Positions 35,091 through 43,588 of a stretch of DNA of 64,000 nucleotides are shown here, one piece after another; position 1 is the stretch's first letter; every line of letters starts with the position of its first letter. The notes under the pieces are model-generated. The model was given only the letters and a program-made list of their open reading frames with translations. It had not been told where the DNA came from and searched no databases. The DNA is from Zhenhengia yiwuensis (GTDB lineage: Bacteria; Bacillota; Clostridia; Lachnospirales; Cellulosilyticaceae): the NCBI RefSeq assembly GCF_014384995.1, contig NZ_JACRSY010000002.1, positions 155,100 through 219,099 of the forward strand, written 5' to 3'. The position numbers and the translations under genes are program-made.

Positions 35091-35690
35091 ATGCCAATGC
35101 AGGGTAAAAGAAAAGAGAAGGGTATGACGCTTTTAGAGGTAATGCTAACATTAGTATTAAGTAGCTTCTTTTTTTGTTGTGCACTACAGTTTATAGGAAC
35201 GGGAACGAAGTTTTACATTAAGACGAAAGAGAAACAGGAGCTTAGACTTGCTATGAATCAAGTTATGCGTACCTTTGAAGAGCAATATGAGGAGGCTGCA
35301 CATCTATGTATTTATATAGGGGAATCAGCAGATAACTTAAAATCATTGAGTAGCTGTAAATATGAAAAGCATAGTAAAAAGCCCATAATGGAAGGGGATT
35401 ATACACATTACTTTTTATATTATATAGATTATTATATGCCTTACGAAATGTATAAAAAAAAGGAAAGTGTAACAACAAGAATTGAGTTAAAAGAAAATTC
35501 AAGCACAAAACAAGAAAATGAAGAAAAACTGTTTAAAATTAGTTTTCAAAGGCAAACTTTAATTAATAATGATTTAAAAATAAAGTTGGATGTAAAAGAT
35601 GACTATCTTATTTTAAATCTTACTGTATTTAATGAGACAGGTACCTATTTAGAAGATCAATTAAAGTTAGATTTACGTTACAAGTTATAG
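35091..35690 (+). CDS. Prepilin-like minor pilin/pseudopilin
   Basis: About 199 residues from the ATG at 35091, which follows AAGGAGCAAG; a GTG at 35076 is less likely. The prepilin signal is KEKGMTLLEVMLTLVLSSFF, with Glu at +5 after the glycine, then a soluble head of about 150 residues. Its place at the head of the pilMNO-like group suggests an initiating minor pilin similar in role to GspJ/PilW, which is inference from position. Head domain not recognised. Confidence 0.8.
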   Translation: MPMQGKRKEKGMTLLEVMLTLVLSSFFFCCALQFIGTGTKFYIKTKEKQELRLAMNQVMRTFEEQYEEAAHLCIYIGESADNLKSLSSCKYEKHSKKPIMEGDYTHYFLYYIDYYMPYEMYKKKESVTTRIELKENSSTKQENEEKLFKISFQRQTLINNDLKIKLDVKDDYLILNLTVFNETGTYLEDQLKLDLRYKL

Positions 35691-35701
35691 AAGGAGGGTC
35701 T

Positions 35702-36607
35702 ATGGGGTATTATATCGGTTTAGCATTAATGGGAGAAAAAATAAAGCTGATTAATGTTAGAAAAAAAGGCATACATTGTCATTTAGAAAGAAAGCTCTCA
35801 ATAGATTTGGAGAAACCACTGCATTTAAATGGAGAATTTGAAGAGCATAATGATCTGAAAACTCAGTTAGAACAAATCCTCTGCCAGAAAAAATTTAAAG
35901 GCAATAAAATAGGGATTCTTTTACCTTCTTATGCTGTTATAAGACGTACGATCAAGGTGCCTTGTTTTATCAATCCACAAATTAAAGAGTATATTGAAAC
36001 AAATAAGGCACAGTTTTTACCCCTAGCTGCAGATACATCTACTATAGATTATGAAATGTGTAGAATGCAGTCAGATAGGATGTATCAAAGATATCAGATT
36101 AGAGGAATAGACCATACATTTCTAGTTCCGTTTACATTTTGGTTAGAGGATTTAGGGTTTCATACACTCATCATTACAACTTTAGGAGATACCTTACCTT
36201 ATGTTATAAGAGATCTAAAAAGAGAAGGGCATTATTGTCTATTGTGCTCAGAAGAAGAGGTGTGGCATGTCATTTTCTATGAAGCTGACCAATGTGTTTA
36301 TGAACATATAATAAGAAAAAATGTAGAAGGACAAAAGAATGAAGCATGGGAAATTTTTAAAGTGATTCAGTTTATGTATCCTTATGAAAATAGAGGAGAA
36401 TTAAAAGAGCTGCTTTATCTTCAGGCAAATGATAAGTATGAGAGGGATATGAACAAAGAGGTTGTGGAAGAAGTTGGTAGTTTGTTAAATAAGAAGATTG
36501 AGGACATATTAAGCCCTAGTCCGTTAAACTATATCGGTTTAATAGGATTAATTCATCAAATGAGCGAGGGAGGAAAAAGGCATGAATCTCGTACCTATAC
36601 CCTATAA
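35702..36607 (+). CDS. PilM-like pilus assembly protein (tentative)
   Basis: A 301-residue soluble protein. The start GYYIGLALMGEKIKLINV resembles the strand-turn-strand at the N terminus of actin-like PilM/GspL proteins, and the segment KIGILLPSYAVIRRTIKVP fits the PilM pattern. Nucleotide-binding motifs are not clear. The assignment leans on gene order: it is followed directly by PilN-like and PilO-like genes. In the pilus machine PilM binds the PilN N terminus on the cytoplasmic side. It overlaps the next gene by 26 bases. Confidence 0.6.
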   Translation: MGYYIGLALMGEKIKLINVRKKGIHCHLERKLSIDLEKPLHLNGEFEEHNDLKTQLEQILCQKKFKGNKIGILLPSYAVIRRTIKVPCFINPQIKEYIETNKAQFLPLAADTSTIDYEMCRMQSDRMYQRYQIRGIDHTFLVPFTFWLEDLGFHTLIITTLGDTLPYVIRDLKREGHYCLLCSEEEVWHVIFYEADQCVYEHIIRKNVEGQKNEAWEIFKVIQFMYPYENRGELKELLYLQANDKYERDMNKEVVEEVGSLLNKKIEDILSPSPLNYIGLIGLIHQMSEGGKRHESRTYTL

Positions 36608-37109
36608 GAAATACTATGTTAAGCAGCGAAATAAGAAGATAGCCTTTAGGTTATTACTAGCCATGAGCCTTATAAGCCTAGCTATGAGTCTTTCGATTAC
36701 ACTTAAAAGAGAACAGATTACGAAACAGTTAGGGATAATTAGTCAGTTCCTTAAACAAGGAAGCTATGAAAGTATGGTAGAGATGGAAGAACGTATACTG
36801 GATCAGGAAAAGCATTTGAAGGACTTAGAGAATACTAACATAAAATTACAAAATGAGAAATTGCAGACACTAAGACATTTGGAGTACTTAAAATCAGCAC
36901 ATACAAATGCCCTACATATACAGGGATATGACTTAAATCAAGAAAATAAGACATTAGAGATTAAGGGATATACAGGTTATAGAGAAAATCTCTTAGACTA
37001 TATAGATTGGATAAAAGAAATAACTCATTTCAAAGAGATAACATTTGATACCATAAGTAGTGATCAAAAAGAAGAGCTACTCTTTACTATTTGGATAGAG
37101 ATAGACTAG
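36582..37109 (+). CDS. PilN-like pilus assembly protein
   Basis: A 175-residue bitopic protein. The N terminus MNLVPIPYKKYYVKQRNKK resembles the conserved PilN start (INLLP followed by basic residues) that binds PilM. One membrane helix (about residues 22-42), a coiled coil (about 60-105) and a small extracytoplasmic domain follow. A GAGGGAGGAAAAAGG site precedes the ATG. With PilM and PilO it would form the alignment complex in the cell envelope. Confidence 0.65.
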   Translation: MNLVPIPYKKYYVKQRNKKIAFRLLLAMSLISLAMSLSITLKREQITKQLGIISQFLKQGSYESMVEMEERILDQEKHLKDLENTNIKLQNEKLQTLRHLEYLKSAHTNALHIQGYDLNQENKTLEIKGYTGYRENLLDYIDWIKEITHFKEITFDTISSDQKEELLFTIWIEID

Positions 37110-37120
37110 GGGAGTGAAAT

Positions 37121-37687
37121 ATGTTGAGTAGTATAAGATGTCGTAAAGGATTAGTGACTGTTTATGGAATATTAGTAGGTATATATTTTGGGGGAATGTT
37201 TCCCTTTCAGTTAAGAGAGCTTATGGAGATTCAGAGACAGGCAGATATGCAGCAGAAATACTATGAGGACTATATGAGGCAGCAGGAGCATTATGAAGAG
37301 ACCATAGCCTATGAAGCTGTACTGAATTTACAAATCAAAAGCTATGAAAAAGAGTTTTTAAGTTATGAGACAGATTATATAGGGACTGAAAGATTACGCA
37401 CCTTTTTAAGTCGTTATCCTATTAAAAATCTACAAGTAACAAGGCAGAATAGTAGAGCTAAGGATGATGGAGTACTAACACTTAGGGAAGAAGTTTACCA
37501 GATTACTTATGAGAGTACTTTTTATGAATCTTACGAAATCGTTCAGAACTTACTCAGAGTAACGGGTGCTTCTAATTTACAAAAGATTTTAATGACTAAC
37601 TTAGATCAGCCAATGGTTAAGTCAGATTTAACTTTTGTACTACGTTTAGAGGGAGATAAGGATGAAGGTAGGGACAAAAAAGTATAG
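37121..37687 (+). CDS. PilO-like pilus assembly protein (tentative)
   Basis: A 188-residue bitopic protein with an N-terminal membrane helix (about residues 9-28), a coiled coil rich in Gln and Glu (about 30-75) and a C-terminal domain of the size expected for PilO. Sequence similarity to PilO is weak; the call rests on topology and its place after the PilN-like gene. It overlaps the next gene by 26 bases, so the operon is tightly packed. Confidence 0.55.
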   Translation: MLSSIRCRKGLVTVYGILVGIYFGGMFPFQLRELMEIQRQADMQQKYYEDYMRQQEHYEETIAYEAVLNLQIKSYEKEFLSYETDYIGTERLRTFLSRYPIKNLQVTRQNSRAKDDGVLTLREEVYQITYESTFYESYEIVQNLLRVTGASNLQKILMTNLDQPMVKSDLTFVLRLEGDKDEGRDKKV

Positions 37688-38561
37688 AGGTTTTAGCTAT
37701 TTAGAAGTTGTTGTAAGTCTAGGAATTATAATGAGTGTTATACAAATTTTTAGTATGGGTATGTATTATACTATAAGATCTTATCAAAAGTTGAAGGAGG
37801 CTGAAGAAGCTACTCTATATGGAAAAGAAGTACTGCAAACTATGCTTAGGTCTATACAAAAGGGAGAGTATATAACACCAGATATACTTAAGGATTATGT
37901 GGATAGCAGAGAAGAGCAAGTACAACGTTATGAATATCACTGTATTCTTATGGAAGACATTCCAGTGGGAACAACACTTACGTGGGAGCAGATTGAAAAG
38001 GGTGTACATTTTACATCGGGAGAGGTATTTGACTTAGAGATTTTTAAAAGATTGTATGATGAGGGAGCGCTAACACTTAGAAGAACAAGTAATAAAGCAG
38101 CTACACCTTCATATTATGAGGGAATTGCATTACAATCTACATCCCTTAGGCCAGTTATGATTACACAGGGTGAAGTAATAGAACAAGCAAGAGAGTTGAT
38201 TGACTTAGAAGTAGCTTTAGGGGGAGATAAAGTGCATATAGAAGTTAATGCAAAAGTTCTAGATTTAAACGAAGTGCAACCCATTTTTATAATTTGGGAA
38301 GGGATAGACTACTTAGAGGGTAGAAATCTTGATATAGAGTGGATTAATCATACACCATGTAAGATTATTCTAGGTTTAGTAGGAGATGTAAAGGGATTGG
38401 ATGGCATACGTTTTACAGTGGAAGAAGGAAGTCCACTACTAATGATTAAACTGCTAGAGGAAAAACCTGGTAAAGATTCACGTTATATATTAATGGAAGC
38501 CGTGACGAAACAAGAAAATGAGGAGCATAAGATACTTAAAACGTATGTAGTCATGCAGTAG
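37662..38561 (+). CDS. Prepilin-like minor pilin
   Basis: A 299-residue protein with a class III signal: KKYRGFSYLEVVVSLGIIMS, in which Glu is at +5 after the glycine, then a hydrophobic helix. The long head (about 260 residues) has no recognised fold and few cysteines. Large minor pilins of this sort often sit at the pilus tip, which is inference here. The ATG lies inside the end of the preceding gene behind GGAGATAAGG. A 127-base purine-rich gap without genes follows. Confidence 0.75.
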   Translation: MKVGTKKYRGFSYLEVVVSLGIIMSVIQIFSMGMYYTIRSYQKLKEAEEATLYGKEVLQTMLRSIQKGEYITPDILKDYVDSREEQVQRYEYHCILMEDIPVGTTLTWEQIEKGVHFTSGEVFDLEIFKRLYDEGALTLRRTSNKAATPSYYEGIALQSTSLRPVMITQGEVIEQARELIDLEVALGGDKVHIEVNAKVLDLNEVQPIFIIWEGIDYLEGRNLDIEWINHTPCKIILGLVGDVKGLDGIRFTVEEGSPLLMIKLLEEKPGKDSRYILMEAVTKQENEEHKILKTYVVMQ

Positions 38562-38688
38562 AGAAGTATGGAGTGATAGAAGGAAAGGAACTACGAGGAG
38601 CATTTAGCAAAGAGAGGTCGTTAATAGAAGTCAGGTCATAGAAAAGATGCTAGAGGATAAAAAGAAGTGAGCAAAGGAGAGGGGTTGC

Positions 38689-39540
38689 ATGAAGCAGAAA
38701 ATAAAGAGAAGAAATGAGAAGGGCTATACCCTCTTCTATACACTTATAATTATGTCACTCATGCTTTCTTGGTCTGCTTATCTATTTACTAAGGTAGATC
38801 TTTATAAGATGTTAGTAGTGGGAAAAAAGTATGCAGCCAATACGTATTTAGCAGCCGAGACTATGGCAATTAATGAAGGAGAGCGTATTGCAGGGCGCTT
38901 TAATAAGTTGAGTGGTTATGAATTGATGCAGGAGGAAGAAGTTTTTAAGGTTTTATCTGAATGGCAAGAGGAGTACTGTGATTTGTATTATACAGCCAAG
39001 ACTTGCATGGAAGTAACAAAGAGTTTATTTCATACGCAGTCCAAAGATGGGTATTTTTATCAAAGTAATCAGGTCAAGCCTAAATATATAATTCAAGGAG
39101 ATCGAGAGAGTCAAGAGCTTGTGCTAGAAGTAGAAAGCCGGACGCATCCCTATAATATGCAAGATGTATCTAATCCTTTAAAAAAGGATTTAGTCAACCT
39201 AGAAAAGATTAAAAAGACATTGGGGACAATTGATAAAGGGATTAAAAGGTCAATTGAAGAAATGGAACCTATAAAAAAGCAGGAAATCTTAGAGGGATTA
39301 AAACCACAATTTAGTATTTTAGAAGAAGAGATGCTTACGAAGCCTTTATATGAAGTAGAGAGCATTGCAAGAATTAAAAGTGGTTTTAGTATTTTAAGTT
39401 CACAGACGGTTTATCTTACCTTAAAACTAAATAAGAAGGCAGCAAATTGTGAAAAGAAGGTAGAAAATGCGGTCTACTATTTTACATTACCTTATGAGCT
39501 TGAGGTAGGTTATTTAAAAGCTAAGAAAAATTCAAATTAG
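38689..39540 (+). CDS. Pilus-associated protein with prepilin-like N terminus lacking Glu+5 (PilX-like)
   Basis: A 283-residue protein beginning KRRNEKGYTLFYTLIIMSLM, a prepilin-like leader and helix in which position +5 after the glycine is Tyr, not Glu. Absence of Glu+5 is known for GspK/PilX-type tip pseudopilins, so that role is plausible. The soluble part has no recognised domain. AAAGGAGAGGGG precedes the ATG. Cysteines in YCDLYYTAKTC and later might form disulfides outside the cell. Confidence 0.6.
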   Translation: MKQKIKRRNEKGYTLFYTLIIMSLMLSWSAYLFTKVDLYKMLVVGKKYAANTYLAAETMAINEGERIAGRFNKLSGYELMQEEEVFKVLSEWQEEYCDLYYTAKTCMEVTKSLFHTQSKDGYFYQSNQVKPKYIIQGDRESQELVLEVESRTHPYNMQDVSNPLKKDLVNLEKIKKTLGTIDKGIKRSIEEMEPIKKQEILEGLKPQFSILEEEMLTKPLYEVESIARIKSGFSILSSQTVYLTLKLNKKAANCEKKVENAVYYFTLPYELEVGYLKAKKNSN

Positions 39541-39603
39541 ACGTTATAGGGGAGAAGGTTGGGCAAAATGTCTATATGTGAAGGAAAGTAGGGAGTTAGT
39601 CAA

Positions 39604-40524
39604 ATGTTTAAGGGGTTTAATAAGAATTTAAATAGAGGTTTAAAAAGAATTATTATAATGGTTAGTATATCTTTAATACTTGTTGTATTTGGGGTTTTAA
39701 AGATGAGTGTATATGATACTAAAGCACAACAAGAAGAAGTATTAGGTCAACCTTTAGAACGAAGCTTAAGTGATGCAGGTGAATTATTGCAGCTTTACAA
39801 AAAACAAAAGAAATTGATAGAAAATGAAGCAGTTACGAGAACAGTAGGATTAGAAGCAGGTAGCGTAAGAGCTATAGAACTTTACAGTATGAGACCAAGA
39901 GAAATAGATTTAGAGTATACCATAGAGGTGACAATGGAGGTACCTATATCAAATGGAGATAGAAAGTGTATCAAACAAAAATATGATATAGTCATGGATA
40001 AAAGTATACCTAGTAGTCTGGCTGCCAATATGAAAAGTATAGTAAAGACCAGTCCGTTTGTGAGTCATGCTACAGAGCAAGTGGCTTATACGGATGAAAT
40101 CAGCGTAAAAGAGCAGAATAAAATTAAAGAAGTTTTATCTCTTTTATTAGCTAAGGACCAAGCGTTTTTTAAAAATTATGAACGGAGTTGGTTAAAAGGA
40201 TATGAGGAATGGGTAAAATTCCTCACGCAGGCACCTGCTTTTTATAAGCAAATTAAAATAGATGAAAGGGCTTATAGGGAAAACTACAGCTTAAATTTAT
40301 CACCTTATGGGTTAGAAGATGAAACGATTAGGTGGGATATGGATCAAATAAGTTTTCATATAGGGCCTGCTACGACTAAAGACTTCAAATACGTATGTGT
40401 AAATATTCCAGCAGAAGTATTGCGCGATTATCATAATAAGCTATACTATAATTACGAATATTTAGTGACATTAAATAAGGAGGCTGTTACAAGTATAAAG
40501 TTTATAAAGAAAGAGCCTCTTTAA
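39604..40524 (+). CDS. Unrecognised bitopic protein of the pilus locus
   Basis: A 306-residue protein with one N-terminal membrane helix (about residues 17-35, IIIMVSISLILVVFGVL) preceded by basic residues, and a large extracytoplasmic domain. It is not a prepilin because there is no glycine-Phe-Thr cleavage motif. No family recognised. Position at the end of the pilus genes, 20 bases before yqeG, suggests a pilus or envelope role, but this is context only. GGGAG precedes the ATG. Confidence 0.6.
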   Translation: MFKGFNKNLNRGLKRIIIMVSISLILVVFGVLKMSVYDTKAQQEEVLGQPLERSLSDAGELLQLYKKQKKLIENEAVTRTVGLEAGSVRAIELYSMRPREIDLEYTIEVTMEVPISNGDRKCIKQKYDIVMDKSIPSSLAANMKSIVKTSPFVSHATEQVAYTDEISVKEQNKIKEVLSLLLAKDQAFFKNYERSWLKGYEEWVKFLTQAPAFYKQIKIDERAYRENYSLNLSPYGLEDETIRWDMDQISFHIGPATTKDFKYVCVNIPAEVLRDYHNKLYYNYEYLVTLNKEAVTSIKFIKKEPL

Positions 40525-40544
40525 TAGAGAAAGGAAATGACAAC

Positions 40545-41045
40545 ATGTTGAGAAAGCTTTATCCTAAACTTTATTTAGGTTCTATTTTTGAACTGGACCT
40601 AGAAGCATTAAAAAAAGAAGGTATTAAAGGACTTATATTTGATATTGATAATACACTGGTACCTTATGATGTAGCAGAGCCAACAAAAGAGATTATTGAA
40701 CTTTTTAATACACTTAGAAATGAAACATTTAAAATATGTTTGATGTCTAATAATGTAGAAGATAGAGTAATGCGCTTTAACCAAAATTTAAAGGTATTTG
40801 CTATCCATAAATCGGGTAAACCACGTATTAAAAGTTTTAAGCGTGCATTAGAGTTAATGGATTTAAGTAAAGAAGAAGTAGCTATTGTAGGTGATCAAAT
40901 CTTTACAGATGTTTATGGAGGAAATAGAATGGGGGTTAAGACCATTTTGGTTCAGCCGGTAAGTGATAAGGACGAATGGATGACAAAGATTAAGAGGGGA
41001 CTTGAGCAAAGGGTGATTAAACTTTATGAAAAACATGGCAAATAA
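40545..41045 (+). CDS. yqeG: YqeG family HAD-type phosphatase
   Basis: A 166-residue HAD-superfamily protein. Motif I is FDIDNTLVPYD, motif II is CLMSNN, the lysine motif is in KSGKPRIKSF and motif IV is VGDQIFTDVYGG. This matches YqeG/type IIIA HAD phosphatases, which often sit beside aroE in Bacillota. The physiological substrate is unknown in most bacteria. It overlaps the start of aroE by 20 bases. Confidence 0.85.
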   Translation: MLRKLYPKLYLGSIFELDLEALKKEGIKGLIFDIDNTLVPYDVAEPTKEIIELFNTLRNETFKICLMSNNVEDRVMRFNQNLKVFAIHKSGKPRIKSFKRALELMDLSKEEVAIVGDQIFTDVYGGNRMGVKTILVQPVSDKDEWMTKIKRGLEQRVIKLYEKHGK

Positions 41046-41889
41046 GAGAGCAGTATGTGGTGTAATAGGTAATCCTATAGGGCATACTTTATCGCCACTT
41101 ATTCATGATACATTAGCAGCACATATGGGACAAGCTTTAGACTATGTCCCGTTTTTAGTAGAATCAGCACATTTAGAGGAAGCGATTAAGGGAGCACGTG
41201 CTCTGAATATAAAGGGGTTAAATGTGACGATGCCTCATAAAAAAGAAGTTATGGAGTATGTAGAAGCATTAGATGAAATGGCTAAGAAGGTAGGGGCAGT
41301 CAATACACTTGTAAGTACCGAGACAGGCTATAAAGGCTATAACACAGATGCTATGGGGCTAAGAATGGCATTAGAATGTCACCATTTAGATTATGAAAAT
41401 AAAAATGTAGCAATCATTGGAAGTGGAGGAGCAGCCTATGCCAGTGTAGTAAGTGTTATGGATAAGGCTAAGAGTGTTCATGTTTTTAACCGTACAAAGG
41501 CCAATGCACAGCTCCTTAAAGAGCATTTTGAAGAACAAGATTATAATAAGATAGAAGTATATAGTGAAGAAGAACTACCTAAAGTACCTATTGATTATGT
41601 GATTCAAACAACAGGAGTAGGTATGGGAAAATTAGAAAATCAAATACCAAAATGTACAGGCACCTTGCTTAAAACGGCTAAGATTGCTGTGGATTTAATT
41701 TATAATCCAGACGAGACATGCTTTCTTAAGGAAGCAAAAGAAAAGGGATGTTTAACACTTAATGGATTTGATATGTTATTTTATCAAGCGGTTTTAGCTT
41801 ATGAGCTCATGCATCATTGCACACTGGAACGTACATCTTTAGAAAATATCAAGCGCGGCATTATAAATCAGCTAGAGCAAATGAAGTAA
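41026..41889 (+). CDS. aroE: Shikimate dehydrogenase
   Basis: AroE reduces 3-dehydroshikimate to shikimate with NADPH in aromatic amino acid synthesis. The substrate-binding segment IGHTLSPLIHD, the catalytic lysine in NVTMPHKKEV, the NTDAMG aspartate and a Rossmann GSGGAAYAS are all present. 287 residues, normal length. The start is the ATG at 41026 within yqeG; a second ATG at 41035 is possible. aroK and aroQ follow, separated by a pseudopilin gene. Confidence 0.94.
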   Translation: MKNMANKRAVCGVIGNPIGHTLSPLIHDTLAAHMGQALDYVPFLVESAHLEEAIKGARALNIKGLNVTMPHKKEVMEYVEALDEMAKKVGAVNTLVSTETGYKGYNTDAMGLRMALECHHLDYENKNVAIIGSGGAAYASVVSVMDKAKSVHVFNRTKANAQLLKEHFEEQDYNKIEVYSEEELPKVPIDYVIQTTGVGMGKLENQIPKCTGTLLKTAKIAVDLIYNPDETCFLKEAKEKGCLTLNGFDMLFYQAVLAYELMHHCTLERTSLENIKRGIINQLEQMK

Positions 41890-41955
41890 ATTTGTTAGAG
41901 AAATTGATGAGATCATTCAATAAGATAGACAAATGAATTGATTAGGATGATAGCA

Positions 41956-42411
41956 ATGAATAAAAAGGGTTTTACATTAATAGAGATGGTAACCGTTATA
42001 GCTATTATAAGTATTGTGAGTATGATATTTGCAGGAGGATATACTTATCAGACTAGGCAGGAGATGAAGCGATTTGCTGAGCATATTGGAGAAACAATCC
42101 AAGTCATGCAGCAAAAAGCTTCCATAGAAAATGCAACATATGCTTTAAGTAAAGGTGTAGAAAAGGACAAGAACTACATGGAGGTTATAGGTAAACGAGC
42201 GCGTATTTTACAATATGAAGTGCCGAGTCAGTTTAACGTAGAATTTAAAAGAGATTCTGTAGATGCTTCAAAAATAGAATTTGCACAAGATATGTCACCC
42301 TCTTATGCGGGAACCATTATCGTTAAGCATCGCTATTTACCTTATCAAATTAGAATAACTGTAAGACCTGTAACAGGACTTGTAACCATCTATCCGTTAG
42401 AAGAAATATAG
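41956..42411 (+). CDS. Prepilin-like pseudopilin inserted in the aro cluster
   Basis: About 151 residues from the ATG at 41956. The signal NKKGFTLIEMVTVIAIISIV has Glu at +5 and a classic N-terminal helix. The head of about 115 residues resembles GspH-type minor pseudopilins in size. The start is chosen because translation then begins three residues before the cleavage glycine; upstream TTG (41938) and ATG (41947) are possible. It stands between aroE and aroK, away from the main pilus genes. Confidence 0.85.
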   Translation: MNKKGFTLIEMVTVIAIISIVSMIFAGGYTYQTRQEMKRFAEHIGETIQVMQQKASIENATYALSKGVEKDKNYMEVIGKRARILQYEVPSQFNVEFKRDSVDASKIEFAQDMSPSYAGTIIVKHRYLPYQIRITVRPVTGLVTIYPLEEI

Positions 42412-42428
42412 AAAAGGATTAACTAAAG

Positions 42429-42926
42429 ATGAATAACATTTATTTAATTGGGTTTATGGGGTGTGGCAAGAGCACCCTTGCCAAGAATTTAGCGGAAGCA
42501 TTAAATATGCATTGTATGGATTTAGACCAGCTTATTGAAGCGAAGGCAGGGCAATCTATTCGTGAACTTTTTGATGAAAAAGGGGAGGAATATTTTAGAG
42601 ACTTAGAGACCTACTATCTAAAAGAAACAAGTAACCTTAAAAATACTATTGTTTCTACAGGGGGTGGAGCTGTAGGGAGAGAAGTGAATAGACAGTTTCT
42701 AAAGGCGCAGATGACTTTTTATTTAGAATGGCCATTTGAAGTACTTTATAGCCGGATAGCAGGAGATGAAAAGAGACCACTCTCAAAAAGTTATGAGCAG
42801 TTATTAGAACTTTATCAATATAGACGTGCGCTTTATGAGGAAAGTGCAGTATATACTATAGGTTGTCAAGATGAGACGCCATATTTACTGGTAAAAAAAA
42901 TCATAAAACTTTTACAGGAAAAATAA
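42429..42926 (+). CDS. aroK: Shikimate kinase
   Basis: AroK phosphorylates shikimate with ATP. Walker A is GFMGCGKST, the shikimate-binding acidic residue is in MDLDQLIE, and the conserved arginines are in EEYFRDLE and GDEKRPL. TGGGAV is the shikimate-contacting glycine triplet. 165 residues, a normal length. It follows the pseudopilin gene by 17 bases. Confidence 0.94.
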   Translation: MNNIYLIGFMGCGKSTLAKNLAEALNMHCMDLDQLIEAKAGQSIRELFDEKGEEYFRDLETYYLKETSNLKNTIVSTGGGAVGREVNRQFLKAQMTFYLEWPFEVLYSRIAGDEKRPLSKSYEQLLELYQYRRALYEESAVYTIGCQDETPYLLVKKIIKLLQEK

Positions 42927-42945
42927 GAGAAAGGAAACAAAACAG

Positions 42946-43431
42946 ATGAGGATTGCAGTAATTAATGGGCCTAATCTCAATTTTCTAGGCATACGTGAGC
43001 CACAAATTTACGGATATGAGACATTAAAAGACTTAGAGCATATGCTTAAGAATGAAAGTGAAAAATATAAACATATGCTTAAGAATGAAAGTGAAAAATA
43101 TAAAGGAGTAGAATTGGAATTTTTTCAGTCAAATAGTGAGGGAGCACTTATAGATTTTATGCAGCAATGCTATTATAATAAGGTAGATGGGATTATTATG
43201 AATCCTGGAGCACTTACCCACTATAGCTATGCCCTTGCAGATGCTATTAAAAGTGTATCTATTCCGGTAGTAGAAGTACATATTTCAAATATTCATGCAA
43301 GAGAAAGTTTTAGAAGTCATTCAGTAACAGCCGCTAATAGTATAGGTATTATTGGTGGATTTGGATTTGATGGTTATACTATGGCTTTGGCAGGGCTTGT
43401 AAAATATTTAAATCAAAAAAGTAAAGAATGA
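42946..43431 (+). CDS. aroQ: Type II 3-dehydroquinate dehydratase with an internal 11-residue duplication
   Basis: Type II dehydroquinase converts 3-dehydroquinate to 3-dehydroshikimate as a dodecamer. The conserved NGPNLNFLG, REPQIYG with the catalytic Tyr, FFQSNSEG, NPGALTHYS, EVHISN and RSHS motifs are all present. At 161 residues it is longer than the usual 145-150 because HMLKNESEKYK is repeated perfectly in tandem in the first helix region. Without the extra copy the length is ordinary. GAGAAAGGAAAC precedes the start. A 157-base purine-rich gap without genes follows. Confidence 0.93.
   Translation: MRIAVINGPNLNFLGIREPQIYGYETLKDLEHMLKNESEKYKHMLKNESEKYKGVELEFFQSNSEGALIDFMQQCYYNKVDGIIMNPGALTHYSYALADAIKSVSIPVVEVHISNIHARESFRSHSVTAANSIGIIGGFGFDGYTMALAGLVKYLNQKSKE
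43039..43104 (+). repeat. Perfect 33-bp tandem duplication inside aroQ
   Basis: Two identical 33-base units (43039-43071 and 43072-43104) encode HMLKNESEKYK twice in frame. Identity at every base, including third positions, implies a recent event. Confidence 0.95.
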
Positions 43432-43588
43432 ATAAGAGGAAGTTACTTAAAAGAAATAAAAAATTGAGAAGAAGCAATAAGGAAGTATAAAGAAAGAGAT
43501 AACTCTAGGCAAGTACTGAGTATTGAAAAGGATAAAGAAGAGAAGACTTATAGCTAAATATTGAAAATAAAATAAAGGAGAGAGTAAG

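Noticed and set aside
38562..38688. Small gene between the minor pilin and PilX-like genes
   Set aside because: Purine-rich sequence with stops in all frames and no start with a ribosome binding site apart from that of the next gene.
43432..43588. Small gene between aroQ and pepP
   Set aside because: Purine-rich, no usable reading frame and no hairpin; probably only a leader.
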